NCBI RefSeq assembly: GCF_002813375.1 | Contig: NZ_PHUJ01000003.1 | Span: 4,092,001-4,156,000, forward strand | Length of the DNA stretch: 64,000 bases | Direction of reading: 5' to 3' | DNA from: Pseudonocardia alni | GTDB taxonomy: Bacteria; Actinomycetota; Actinomycetes; Mycobacteriales; Pseudonocardiaceae | Part shown: positions 57,265-64,000 of the stretch, piece by piece | Numbering within the stretch: the first letter of the stretch is position 1 | How the letters are laid out: the number at the start of each line of letters is the position of its first letter | Notes under the pieces: generated by a model | What the model was told of the DNA's origin: nothing | Database searches by the model: none | The model's input: the letters and a program-made list of their open reading frames with translations, nothing else | Position numbers and translations under genes: made by a program

Positions 57265-57337
57265 GACGTCGCCGAGATGCAGCTCAGCGGCGTTCCGGTA
57301 CGGGCTGCCGCCCGCTGAGCTGCATCTCGGCGACGTC
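57265..57337. repeat. Perfect 26-bp inverted repeat with 21-base loop
   Basis: The arms are exact complements; the left arm starts GACGTCGCCGAGATGC and ends in CAGCGG. It lies in the 205-bp spacer between two convergent genes, so it may act as a terminator. Its GCCGAGATGCA core also occurs in the palindrome at 25441-25484, so it is more likely a dispersed palindromic element than an ordinary terminator. Confidence 0.75.
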
Positions 57338-57350
57338 CCGGTCCTGCGGC

Positions 57351-58169
57351 TCAGCCGGTGGTGAAGCGGTGCAGGCGCATCGCGTCCTGCATGGCGGGGA
57401 CGTGCCCGGCCGCCGACAACAGCGGGCGCAGCCACACCCGCGGCTCACGCAAGGACACCTCGTCGTAGATCGAGATGTCGTCGCGCTCGGTCAGCGACGG
57501 GTGCCGGTGCGCGAACTCCGCGGGATTCCACGACCACCGGAACTCGGTACCGACGGCGCGGAACGTCGGCGTCCAGCGCGAGGCACGCACCGTCCACGGA
57601 GCGACGGCGTCGAACGCCAGCGTCGCCGCGGGTGTTCCGGACACGACCCGGTCGACGGTGGCGTGCACGGCATCGGCCGGGACGTACATGAAGAGCCCCT
57701 CGGCGACGACGAGTGTCGGCAGCGTCGGGTCGACGGCGGACCACCAGTCGTCGTCGGTGACGGAGCCGGGGACCTGCTCGATGCTGTCGGGGAGGTCGTA
57801 GAGCCGGCGTCGGACCTCCATCACCTCGGGCTGGTCGACGTCGACCCAGCGGCACGTCGACGGCACCCCGACCCGCAACGGCCTGCTGTCCAGCCCGCAG
57901 CCCAGGTGCAGGACCTGCCCGGCGGGCTCGGTGGAGAGGAACTCCCGTGTCCAGCCGTCGAGGATCGCGGCGCGGCACACGATGGTCGAGACGTCGCCGG
58001 TGAACTGCCAGAGGCCGTGGACATCGTGCTCGATGCGGTCCCAGACGGGCTCCGCCCACGGGTCGCCCAGGATCGGGCGGCGGGACCGGGCGTCCAGGCG
58101 TCGCATGTAGAGGGTCATCAGCAGGGTCGCCGCGGCGCCCCGGAGGTCGACCTTCTCGGTGCTCGGCAT
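57351..58169 (-). CDS. LCM-family (leucine carboxyl methyltransferase-like) O-methyltransferase
   Basis: SAM-dependent methyltransferase of 272 residues. LRGAAATLLMTLYMRRLDARS leads into the SAM site VLHLGCGLDSRPLRVG, then WVDVDQPEVMEVRRRLY and LVVAEGLFMYVPADAVHATVDRV with the family pattern EGLxMY. Family members methylate carboxyl groups or polyketide-like substrates; nothing nearby specifies the target. The ATG follows GGAAGGA. It starts 33 bp from the tRNA gene on the opposite strand, so the tRNA promoter overlaps its upstream region. It marks the last chromosomal gene before the integrated element. Confidence 0.83.
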   Translation of the reverse strand: MPSTEKVDLRGAAATLLMTLYMRRLDARSRRPILGDPWAEPVWDRIEHDVHGLWQFTGDVSTIVCRAAILDGWTREFLSTEPAGQVLHLGCGLDSRPLRVGVPSTCRWVDVDQPEVMEVRRRLYDLPDSIEQVPGSVTDDDWWSAVDPTLPTLVVAEGLFMYVPADAVHATVDRVVSGTPAATLAFDAVAPWTVRASRWTPTFRAVGTEFRWSWNPAEFAHRHPSLTERDDISIYDEVSLREPRVWLRPLLSAAGHVPAMQDAMRLHRFTTG

Positions 58170-58202
58170 GAGTCCTTCCCGCCCTGGCTACGCTGTCGCG
58201 GC

Positions 58203-58275
58203 GCCCCCGTAGCCCAACGGCAGAGGCAGGCCCCTTAAAAGGGTCCCAGTGTCGGTTCGAGTCCGACCGGGGGCA
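58203..58275 (+). tRNA. Class-I tRNA with anticodon UAA; AICE attachment site
   Basis: A perfect 7-bp acceptor (GCCCCCG/CGGGGGC), a 3-bp D stem, a 5-bp anticodon stem with one G-U pair around CTTAAAA, a five-base variable loop, and a perfect T arm (GTCGG-TTCGAGT-CCGAC) make 73 nt with discriminator A. CCA is not encoded. By position the anticodon is TAA, reading UUA (Leu). Bacterial tRNA-Leu normally has a long variable arm, which this lacks. It might be charged with Leu (A73 agrees) or be a non-standard tRNA; a scanner may leave its identity open. A TACGCT box at 58189-58194 is a plausible -10. The integrase gene faces its 3' end. Confidence 0.78.
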
Positions 58276-58422
58276 CCCCGCTTCCACGTCGAGAATACCC
58301 CTCTGACCAGCAATTACACCCGACGACGCCGAGATGATGTTGTCCGGTCGTGCCCGGCCCTGCCCGGCCCTGACCGGTGCTCGGCGGGTGGCTGTACCGA
58401 ATACGTACCGAAGTTTCGTCGC
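58276..58422. other. attL-side segment with direct repeats (possible integrase arm sites)
   Basis: Between the tRNA and the integrase stop are two tandem units TGCCCGGCCC (58351-58370) and two GTACCGAA words 11 bp apart (58394-58401, 58405-58412). Such short repeats beside an att core often bind the N-terminal domain of a tyrosine integrase or an excisionase. Nothing here codes for protein. Confidence 0.5.
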
Positions 58423-59790
58423 TCACGGGGTAGCCCCAAGGGCGTCGGCGATCCTCTGCCGGGCGGCGTCCTCCTGGCCGACGATGCACTTCGCGTAGAT
58501 CTGGTGCAGGACGGCGACGCTGTGTCCGGCCCACTCGGCGACCTGGGTCGAGGGCACCCCCGCGTTGAGCCAGGTCGAGACCGCGGCGTGGCGGAGGTCG
58601 TAGGGGCGTCGGGCGAGCGGCGAAGCGGCTTCCGACTCGGTGAGAGCGCTCGCGCGAGCTTTCCGCCATACCCGGCAGTAGGTGCCCTCCGGGAGATCAC
58701 CACCGCGGACACCGCGGAACAGCCGGCCGTCCGGCGTCGTGCCGTGCTCGGCGAGGTGCGCCCGCAGCAGGACGGTGAGCGGTGGGGGAGACGGTACCGA
58801 GCGGGTCTCACCGCGGGCCCGGTGCTTCAACTCTCGCTCCTCGCGGCGTCGGCCGTTGTCGGTCCAAGAAGCGCCGGCCTCCGGGGTGGATCCGGTCAGC
58901 AGCAACTCGCCCCAGCCCTCGTCGGGAAGTTGAAGGTCAGCGGCGCGGAGTGTCACAGCCTCACCCGGACGCAGCGCGGCGTAGTAGAGCAGGCCGAAGA
59001 AGGCGACCAGGCCCGGGCCGCTCGGCTTCTGGCTGCCGACGGCGGACAGCAGGGCGCGGGCCTGGACGGTGTTGACGACCGCTCGCTTGTCCACCGTCTT
59101 CACCGTGCGCGGGATCTTCCACGCAATCGCGGTCACCGGGTTGCGGGTCAGGAGCCGACGCTCCACCGCGTACTCGCCGAGGTTGACCACGACGCCACGT
59201 TGCCGAGCGATCGAGGCCGGGGCTGCACGGCCACCGTCGCCACGAACTGTCAGTGCGTCCAGGACAGCGCGTACGACGGCCGGTTCGGCCAGGTCACCCA
59301 CCTCACGGGTGTTCCGTTCCAGCCATGCCAACGCACGCGCAATCGGCTCCGGCGGCGAGGTGTTCGTGCTGGCCCGGACGTTGAACGCCCACGCGGTCAG
59401 AGCCTTGCGCAACGTGGCGTCGTCCGGCCGGCCTCGCCCACTCGTGATCAGCGCCAGAGTGGCGTTGGTGAGTGCCCGCGCCGTGTTGCGTCGCGAGTTC
59501 GGAGCCAGGTGCGGCCACTTCATCGCTGCGTAGTCGCGGGCGAACGCGAGCCACCCGACGCGCCGTTCGGAGCGATCCATCGACATCGGACGACCGGTGT
59601 CCAGTGAGAACGCCTCGCCGCGCCGCGCAGCGACCAGCAGCTCGGACCGGAAAGCATCAGCCAGAGCCGCAGTCTTGTACGGGACTCGCCAGCGTCGCCC
59701 AGCAACCGACCACTTCACGGTGTGCGTCGTGGTCCGTGCGCCCGAGTACACCTCGACCTTCCAGATCCGCACGTCGTAGGAGGTCTCCAT
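58423..59790 (-). CDS. Tyrosine recombinase (AICE integrase)
   Basis: 455-residue site-specific recombinase. After a SAM-like core-binding domain (about residues 75-165), the catalytic domain has Arg I at 274 (AALRPGEAVTL), box II YDLRHAAVS at 396-404 with Arg 400 and His 401, a GHS at 422-424 and the nucleophile Tyr 432 (LHQIYAK). The first His of the usual HxxR motif is Tyr, common among integrases of this group. The N-terminal ~50 residues probably bind arm sites. The ATG lies at the excisionase stop with a one-base overlap. The complete catalytic set suggests the element can still move. Confidence 0.92.
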   Translation of the reverse strand: METSYDVRIWKVEVYSGARTTTHTVKWSVAGRRWRVPYKTAALADAFRSELLVAARRGEAFSLDTGRPMSMDRSERRVGWLAFARDYAAMKWPHLAPNSRRNTARALTNATLALITSGRGRPDDATLRKALTAWAFNVRASTNTSPPEPIARALAWLERNTREVGDLAEPAVVRAVLDALTVRGDGGRAAPASIARQRGVVVNLGEYAVERRLLTRNPVTAIAWKIPRTVKTVDKRAVVNTVQARALLSAVGSQKPSGPGLVAFFGLLYYAALRPGEAVTLRAADLQLPDEGWGELLLTGSTPEAGASWTDNGRRREERELKHRARGETRSVPSPPPLTVLLRAHLAEHGTTPDGRLFRGVRGGDLPEGTYCRVWRKARASALTESEAASPLARRPYDLRHAAVSTWLNAGVPSTQVAEWAGHSVAVLHQIYAKCIVGQEDAARQRIADALGATP

Positions 59791-59978
59791 CAGGCCGCCT
59801 CCTCGTGCGCGTCGAGCCAGCGTTCCAACTCCGCACGACGGACCCGCAGGTCACCGTTGGGGAGCTTGATGCACCGCGGGGCCCGGTTTTTCGCCCGCCA
59901 CTCGTAGAACGTCGACCGCGAGATCCCGAGTTCGGCGCACACCTGCATGACCGTCAGCCGCTCCGTCGTCTTCGTCAT
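59790..59978 (-). CDS. Excisionase / AlpA-like HTH DNA-binding protein
   Basis: 62-residue winged helix protein of the MerR/AlpA type: LTVMQVCAELGISRSTFYEWRAKN is the helix-turn-helix, then CIKLPNGDLRVRRAELERWLD forms the wing and closing helix. Proteins of this size between int and rep of AICEs direct the integrase toward excision (known for pSAM2 Xis). It is translated from an ATG overlapping the rep stop by four bases, so its level is tied to Rep. Confidence 0.88.
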   Translation of the reverse strand: MTKTTERLTVMQVCAELGISRSTFYEWRAKNRAPRCIKLPNGDLRVRRAELERWLDAHEEAA

Positions 59979-61636
59979 GCCGCTGCTCCCTCAGTTGCCG
60001 AACGGTCGGGTGGGGAATCGCTAGTGGCCAGGACGGCGGCGTCGTAGTCGGCGCGCCATCGGGAGCGTTGGTTGATCGCATGGAGGAGCAGGACAGTGCG
60101 GGGTGGTACGTCGGCGTCGCCAGGTTTGGTGGTCTCCCAGGTGAAGGGGCCGTCGTCGACGGCGTAGGCGGGCTGGACTCCGGCGCGGTCGAGGAGTTGC
60201 CGAACGAACGCGGTCCGCTCGGCGCGGTGGTCGGACAGGGACTTGTTGGACCACTTGCGGGAGACCAGGACGCGGCGTCCGGCGATGCCGAGGTGTTCGG
60301 GTTTGTGGGCTTTGCCCTTGCAATGCCCTGGTGTCGTGCCGGGTCGGGCGCCCTTGGGCTCGATGCCGTAGAGCAGCCAGATGGGGCAGCGCGGCGAGCA
60401 CGGGGTGATGGCCAGCTCGGCGGCCAGGCGGCGGGCGTGCTCGCGCTGGCGGGACGTGGCGGTGTCGTTGAGGCCGGCGGCCTGTCCGACGGACTTGGTG
60501 AGGTACTTGGTCAGGTAGCCGATGTGCCGTCCGGCTTCTTCGGTGCCGCCGAGGATGCCCTTGACGTGGACCTGGGGCCCGAACACCACCGTGTGCGCCG
60601 GAGCCGCGAGGGTGTCGGGGTCGGTGGCCTCGTCCCAGGTGGGCAGGGGCTCGCGAGTCTCGGGATCGACGAATGCCTTGTGGTGGTGGTCCCAGCGGGG
60701 GAGCCGGTCCCCGCTGTAGACGATCTCGTCATGGGCCGGCCACCAGACCTGGTGGTAGGTGGCGGCGGTGATCGCTCGGAGCTCCGAACGCGGGACGGTG
60801 CCGCGGATGGCGGCGTGGAAGTGCGGTGCCCCACGCTTCTGGGGTTCCACGGTGCCGAAGTACTGCACGTCCCAGCCCACGCAGCGGCGGGTGTTCTGCC
60901 AGAACCGGTCCAGCAGCTTGGGGAAGTGGATCGCGTCGCGGGCGGCGCGGCGGTAGTCGTAGGTGTCCGGGTCGAGGGCGGCGCCGTGCTTGTCCACCCG
61001 CCCATAGGTGTCGAGCGTGAGGGTGAGGAACGTGGAGGGCCGGTACTTCCCGCCGAACACCCGCCCGAGGGTGCGGTCTTCCACCGGGCGGCGGGGCAGG
61101 TTAGATGCGTCCTGCCGGCGGCGGGTGGAGCGGCGCACGGTCCGCGGTGTCGGGTCGAGCGGAGCGAGGCGGCCGCGGACTCCGAGGGCACGTAGCTCGG
61201 CGTCGACTTCGGCGACGGTGTCGCGGATCTCCTCGCACTCCTCCTCGTCGCCCTTGGCGCGGGCGTCGGTGTAGGCGGCGTGCAGGTCCGCCCGGACCGT
61301 CATCAGGTCCTTCTGCGCGGCGGTCGGGTCAGCAGGCTTGGCGATCGGTTCGTCCTCGAGGTGCCAGCCCTCGCGGCACTGGACCATGCGCAGGCGTCGG
61401 GCCTTCTCCGCGCACGGCCGGCACTGGTCCTCCCGCGTCGACCCACACGGCACCGGGACGACGTCGACCCGCCCGCTGCTCTGGTCGATCCGGCGCATGG
61501 CCAGCGGGCGGACGCAGACGCCGTGGTCCTCGGCGAGCTGCGTGGCGACCTCGTTCGAGAGCGCGAGCATGGCCTTCTGGGCGCGGGTGAGCTTGTCCTG
61601 GTCGACCGGGACGGTGGGGCTCTCCGGGGCGGTCAC
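59975..61636 (-). CDS. RepSA-like rolling-circle replication initiator
   Basis: 553 residues. Rolling-circle motifs are FLTLTLDTYG (about 203-212), the HUH metal motif in APHFHAAI (His 272 and 274) and the catalytic YLTKYLTKS with Tyr 374/378. An N-terminal Cys-rich stretch (CGSTREDQCRPC...CREGWH) resembles a zinc finger, and a second cluster CSPRCP follows the catalytic region. Rep nicks the excised circle at a double-strand origin, allowing copying before or after transfer. The origin was not located. Its GTG overlaps the tra stop. Confidence 0.88.
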   Translation of the reverse strand: MTAPESPTVPVDQDKLTRAQKAMLALSNEVATQLAEDHGVCVRPLAMRRIDQSSGRVDVVPVPCGSTREDQCRPCAEKARRLRMVQCREGWHLEDEPIAKPADPTAAQKDLMTVRADLHAAYTDARAKGDEEECEEIRDTVAEVDAELRALGVRGRLAPLDPTPRTVRRSTRRRQDASNLPRRPVEDRTLGRVFGGKYRPSTFLTLTLDTYGRVDKHGAALDPDTYDYRRAARDAIHFPKLLDRFWQNTRRCVGWDVQYFGTVEPQKRGAPHFHAAIRGTVPRSELRAITAATYHQVWWPAHDEIVYSGDRLPRWDHHHKAFVDPETREPLPTWDEATDPDTLAAPAHTVVFGPQVHVKGILGGTEEAGRHIGYLTKYLTKSVGQAAGLNDTATSRQREHARRLAAELAITPCSPRCPIWLLYGIEPKGARPGTTPGHCKGKAHKPEHLGIAGRRVLVSRKWSNKSLSDHRAERTAFVRQLLDRAGVQPAYAVDDGPFTWETTKPGDADVPPRTVLLLHAINQRSRWRADYDAAVLATSDSPPDRSATEGAAA

Positions 61637-63261
61637 GCGGCACCTCCGGCAGGCAGCGCAGGCGTCTCGGGCCGGAATGGCAACACCGGCGCGGGCCGAC
61701 GAGCAGGGTCCGGCGAGGGAGCGGTGACGAACCGCTCCAATGCCTTGATCGCGTCATCCGGAACCCAGGCGGCCCGGACGCGCAGGGGTTCGCGGACTCC
61801 TTCCCCGAACAGGTACCCGACGCCGGCCTCGGACTCGCCGATGCGGTTCGCCCACGCACCTCGCTCGTAGGCGTTGTCGCCCAGCACCATCCCGACGTGG
61901 CTCTTGGTGGCCACGCGCAGGCAGATGCGGCGCGGAAACAACTCCCGCACGGGCACGGTGTCCTTCGACGGCTCTTGCACGTAGCCGCGGACGGTGAACC
62001 CCAGCGCCCGGCCCTGGGTGGTCAGCAGCGCGATCCGTTCGGTGATGGCCTCGCGGGTCTTGCGGTCGCCGACGTAGCGCAGCAGGGCGCCGATCTCGTC
62101 GAACTCCACGATCTCCAACGGGGTGTCCCGAGTGATCGGGACCAGCCGGGTCGTTCCGGCGTGGGCGCGCTTGCGGGTCTCCATCTGCTCCACGAGGTCG
62201 TCGAGCAGCGCCAGGGCGTCCTTCGAGGTGACGGCGTAGCGGTGGAACACGTCGCGGCCGTAGGCCAGCTCCATCCCCTTCGGGTCGATCCCGTTCACCC
62301 GCACCAGGCCGTCGCGGATGGCCGGGGCGATCGAGAGCAGGGGCGCCCACATCAGGGAGCCCTTCCCTGCGCCGGTGGCGCCGCCGATGAGGGTGTGGCT
62401 GCCGCGGACCGACTGCCGCCAGGGGGTGCCGTACTCGGTCGCCCCGGATAGCACCCGGTCCAGGTCGATCGCGTCCCCGGACAGGCCGGCCATCGCGTCG
62501 AGGTCAGGTGCGGTGACGACGACGTCGAGGAGGTTGCGGCGCTGGTAGTCGATCGACACCACATTGGGTGCGAGTTCGCGGACCTGGCAGCGGTTCACCC
62601 CACGCGCCACGGCCAGGGCACGGGCGGCGGTGTCGAAATCCTCCGGGGTCTGCCCTGGCACGAGACGGACCTTGACCTCATCCCACGAGGGGCCGGAGCG
62701 GACCGAGAGGATGCGCGGGAGCTGGTCGCGGCGCGGGCGCTCCCTAGGTGCGGTGGCGGTGCGGCGCAGCGGGTTGACCTGGATGACCGTCGCACCCGCT
62801 CGGTCGGGAACGGTGAGTCCGACCGATCGCAGCCAGCGTGGCATCCGGGGTGCGTAGACCAGCCAGCGCTGCCACCACGACCGCAGGTGACGCCCGGCCC
62901 CGCGGTCGAACGAGGGCAGCGACGCGACCCGCCACACCCCGAGCGCAGCCGCCACGGCGGTGAGAGTGACCAGCAACGAGGGCCAGCCCCACCACCAGCA
63001 CCACGCCGACACCGCGGTCACCGTGGTCGTAGTGCGCCAGTGCCGGACCGTCCACGCGGCGGCGAGGACGAGGCCCTTGGCGGCGAACCACAGCGCGAGG
63101 AACACGACCGCGGCGGTCGCGAGGGCCTCCACGACCTTCACGAGGTAGTGGCCGACCTTGTAGAGGACGTAGACGGCGACCGCGACCAGGGCGCCACCGA
63201 CGGCGAGGATCTGGTTGACCGAAAGCGGCACATCAGCCGGTGACGCGGCAGTGGTGATCAC
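61633..63261 (-). CDS. FtsK/SpoIIIE-type DNA translocase, conjugal transfer protein (TraSA-like)
   Basis: 542 residues. Three or four N-terminal hydrophobic helices (about 15-110: ILAVGGALVAVAVYVLYKVG, ALATAAVVFLALWFAAKGLVL, SLLVTLTAVAAALGV) anchor the protein. A cytoplasmic FtsK domain has Walker A GGATGAGKGS at 293-302 and Walker B EIVEFDEIGAL, then GRALGFTVRGYVQEPSKDTVP and RICLRVATKSHVGMVLGD. A single such pump moves double-stranded plasmid DNA between hyphae or cells in actinobacterial conjugation (known). Its GTG start overlaps the stop of the microprotein gene. Confidence 0.88.
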   Translation of the reverse strand: MITTAASPADVPLSVNQILAVGGALVAVAVYVLYKVGHYLVKVVEALATAAVVFLALWFAAKGLVLAAAWTVRHWRTTTTVTAVSAWCWWWGWPSLLVTLTAVAAALGVWRVASLPSFDRGAGRHLRSWWQRWLVYAPRMPRWLRSVGLTVPDRAGATVIQVNPLRRTATAPRERPRRDQLPRILSVRSGPSWDEVKVRLVPGQTPEDFDTAARALAVARGVNRCQVRELAPNVVSIDYQRRNLLDVVVTAPDLDAMAGLSGDAIDLDRVLSGATEYGTPWRQSVRGSHTLIGGATGAGKGSLMWAPLLSIAPAIRDGLVRVNGIDPKGMELAYGRDVFHRYAVTSKDALALLDDLVEQMETRKRAHAGTTRLVPITRDTPLEIVEFDEIGALLRYVGDRKTREAITERIALLTTQGRALGFTVRGYVQEPSKDTVPVRELFPRRICLRVATKSHVGMVLGDNAYERGAWANRIGESEAGVGYLFGEGVREPLRVRAAWVPDDAIKALERFVTAPSPDPARRPAPVLPFRPETPALPAGGAA

Positions 63262-63416
63262 GTGCGGCCTCCCTTCCGACGAACCGGGCGGACGCTGGTG
63301 AGCGGGACCAGGGCGAGCTGGTCCAGATGATCAGCGCACCGGCGGCGACGCGGGTCCGGGCGCTCGTGGAGCGGGGTCCGGCAGACCTCGCACCGGGTCG
63401 GCTTGGCGGTGCTCAT
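63258..63416 (-). CDS. 52-residue Cys-rich microprotein of the AICE
   Basis: A short frame between the translocase and WhiB genes. The sequence starts MSTAKPTRCEVCRTPLHE and ends in a basic stretch (RPVRRKGGRT). CEVC at residues 9-12 and a later Cys plus His in RRRRCADH suggest a zinc-knuckle type fold. ATGA at its start overlaps the WhiB stop, and its TGA overlaps the translocase GTG, so the gene fits exactly in the chain of coupled genes. Function is unknown; DNA binding is plausible from charge. Confidence 0.7.
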   Translation of the reverse strand: MSTAKPTRCEVCRTPLHERPDPRRRRCADHLDQLALVPLTSVRPVRRKGGRT

Positions 63417-63757
63417 GCAACGTCACCGCCCGCAGCCGGGGTGGTAGTGATAGTGAGTCCGGCGCGGTGCAGGGTCCGGCGCTCGCCGGGGGTGGTGCCG
63501 CCGGTGATGCCGTAGCGCCGGGCCGGGTCCTCCGTGGCCAGGGCGTCGGCGAGGCAGGCGGCGCGGACGGGGCAGCCCCGGCAGACCCGGCGCGGGGTCT
63601 CGACCGAGGCGGCGCGGTCGTCGACCGGGAAGAACAGCTCGGTGTCCAGCCCGGCGCACGCGGCGTCCTCACGCCAGCGGGGGCCAGTCGCGGTGGCGGG
63701 GGAGTCGGTGATCGGGACGAGCCGCAGCACCGGCCGGCCCTGGCTCGGGGCGCTCAT
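63413..63757 (-). CDS. WhiB-like iron-sulfur transcription factor (AICE-encoded)
   Basis: 114 residues with the four cluster Cys at 34, 59, 62 and 68 (CAGLD...CRGCPVRAAC), the preceding aromatic/acidic region ELFFPVDD, and the loop YGITGGTTPGERRTL, which corresponds to the G[V/I]WGG turn of Wbl proteins with T in place of W. Wbl proteins bind sigma-A and tune transcription (known). An element-borne copy could control AICE genes or the host. The 16-residue N-terminus before the fold is Pro/Arg-rich. The ATG overlaps the upstream gene's stop by four bases. Confidence 0.88.
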   Translation of the reverse strand: MSAPSQGRPVLRLVPITDSPATATGPRWREDAACAGLDTELFFPVDDRAASVETPRRVCRGCPVRAACLADALATEDPARRYGITGGTTPGERRTLHRAGLTITTTPAAGGDVA

Positions 63758-64000
63758 CGGGCCACCGCCGAGGTGTCCGGGAGTCCGGGTGGGGTGGGGT
63801 CGGTGAGGCCGAGGTCGGTCCAGTTGGACATGGCTCCGGCGACGTCGGAGGTGGGCCGCTGGTCGGCGAGGGCGCGCCAGTCGTCGGCGGTGTCGGTCCA
63901 GTAGCGGGCCTGGCGCTCGTTGTCGAGGACGGCGGTGACCACGGCCTGGACGTAGACGACCGGGACGCCGTTGGTGGCGGTGTCGCGCTGCAGGATCGCC
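63754..64000 (-). CDS. AICE protein of unknown function, 5' end outside the window
   Basis: The frame is open to the right edge. The visible 82 residues include NGVPVVYVQAVVTAVLDNERQ, YWTDTADDWRALADQ and a C-terminal Pro-rich TDPTPPGLPDTSAVAR. An in-frame GTG at 63942 exists, but sequence before it looks coding too, so the real start is probably beyond the edge. No motif recognised. The stop overlaps the WhiB start, consistent with the same polycistronic unit. Confidence 0.6.
   Translation of the reverse strand, partial: AILQRDTATNGVPVVYVQAVVTAVLDNERQARYWTDTADDWRALADQRPTSDVAGAMSNWTDLGLTDPTPPGLPDTSAVAR

Larger units (their letters stand above)
58235..64000. mobile_element. Left end of an integrated AICE (pSAM2-like), right end outside the window
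   Basis: The module set int-xis-rep-tra next to a tRNA 3' end is the hallmark of actinomycete integrative and conjugative elements. They integrate by tyrosine recombinase, replicate by a rolling-circle initiator and transfer double-stranded DNA with an FtsK-like translocase (known). All genes read toward the tRNA and overlap by one or four bases. The left boundary must lie within the 3' half of the tRNA gene; the exact att core cannot be fixed without the right junction. Base composition is slightly lower in GC than the host genes by eye. Confidence 0.85.

Noticed and set aside
58203..58275. tRNA-Sec or a stop-codon suppressor tRNA
   Set aside because: The anticodon is UAA read 5' to 3', which pairs with UUA, not a stop codon; the arm lengths do not fit tRNA-Sec.
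58351..58412. A CRISPR-like array
   Set aside because: Only two units of each repeat, too short, with no spacers and no cas genes in the window.
58423..59790. Integrase inactivated by loss of the box II His
   Set aside because: Tyr at that place is frequent in this integrase group; Arg 274, Arg 400, His 401, His 423 and Tyr 432 are all present.

Overview
The window is very GC-rich (roughly 70% or more by eye), with frequent GTG and occasional TTG starts, many 4-base stop/start overlaps and several apparently leaderless starts. With the gene set (rsmA, ispE, pth, rplY, prs, glmU, mfd, mazG, eno, a DivIC-like septum protein, DUF501, ppx) it reads as the chromosome of an actinobacterium, most likely of the Pseudonocardiaceae. 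That family placement is inference from gene content and order; no rRNA gene is present to test it.

Layout. 1-5.6 kb: the end of rsmA, a DHA2-type efflux pump, a spacer with two long palindromes, then ispE and an ABC-F ATPase. 5.9-10.7 kb: a hydrolase, an F420-type oxidoreductase, an M20 dipeptidase and a FadD-like ligase. 10.7-18.2 kb: the conserved block glmU-prs-rplY-pth on the minus strand. It is split between prs and rplY by a 3.6-kb formamide/amide island: a MarR regulator, an amide-binding protein without signal peptide, fmdB and fmdA. 18.4-21 kb: L,D-transpeptidase, OsmC, DyP peroxidase and tRNA-Gln. 21.1-25.0 kb: a four-gene operon for an unusual, probably C-methylated, nucleotide sugar. 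25.5-32.1 kb: a divergent D-amino-acid locus (RidA, IclR and PfkB kinase facing a D-serine dehydratase-like enzyme, an N-acyl-D-amino-acid deacylase and a GntP permease), with a two-site operator between the halves. 32.1-34.6 kb: a cobalt-type nitrile hydratase and a 2-oxoglutarate dioxygenase. 34.8-35.7 kb: a siderophore-interacting protein behind an IdeR-like box. 35.8-47.2 kb: mfd, a fold-III decarboxylase, a tricorn protease, a SurA-like lipoprotein, mazG and a lytic transglycosylase. 47.2-50.5 kb: the efeUOB iron uptake operon, also with an IdeR-like site. 50.6-58.2 kb: a TPR protein, eno, a DivIC-like protein, DUF501, an AidB-like dehydrogenase, ppx, a type-5 uracil-DNA glycosylase and a methyltransferase.

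From about 58.2 kb to the right edge lies one end of an actinomycete integrative and conjugative element (AICE). All its genes read leftward toward a tRNA gene: an unidentified protein (cut by the window edge), a WhiB-like protein, a 52-residue Cys-rich microprotein, an FtsK/Tra-type DNA translocase, a RepSA-like initiator, an excisionase and a tyrosine integrase. Every stop overlaps the next start. The tRNA used as attachment site is itself odd: 73 nt, class I, short variable loop, yet its anticodon is UAA, which normally belongs to long-armed tRNA-Leu.

Besides the AICE and its tRNA, the points most worth following are the fmd island with its clear promoter and operator, the paired low-GC palindromes before ispE, a perfect 26-bp inverted repeat at 57.3 kb whose core recurs at 25.4 kb, and a recurring TANNNT box 6-8 bases ahead of start codons.
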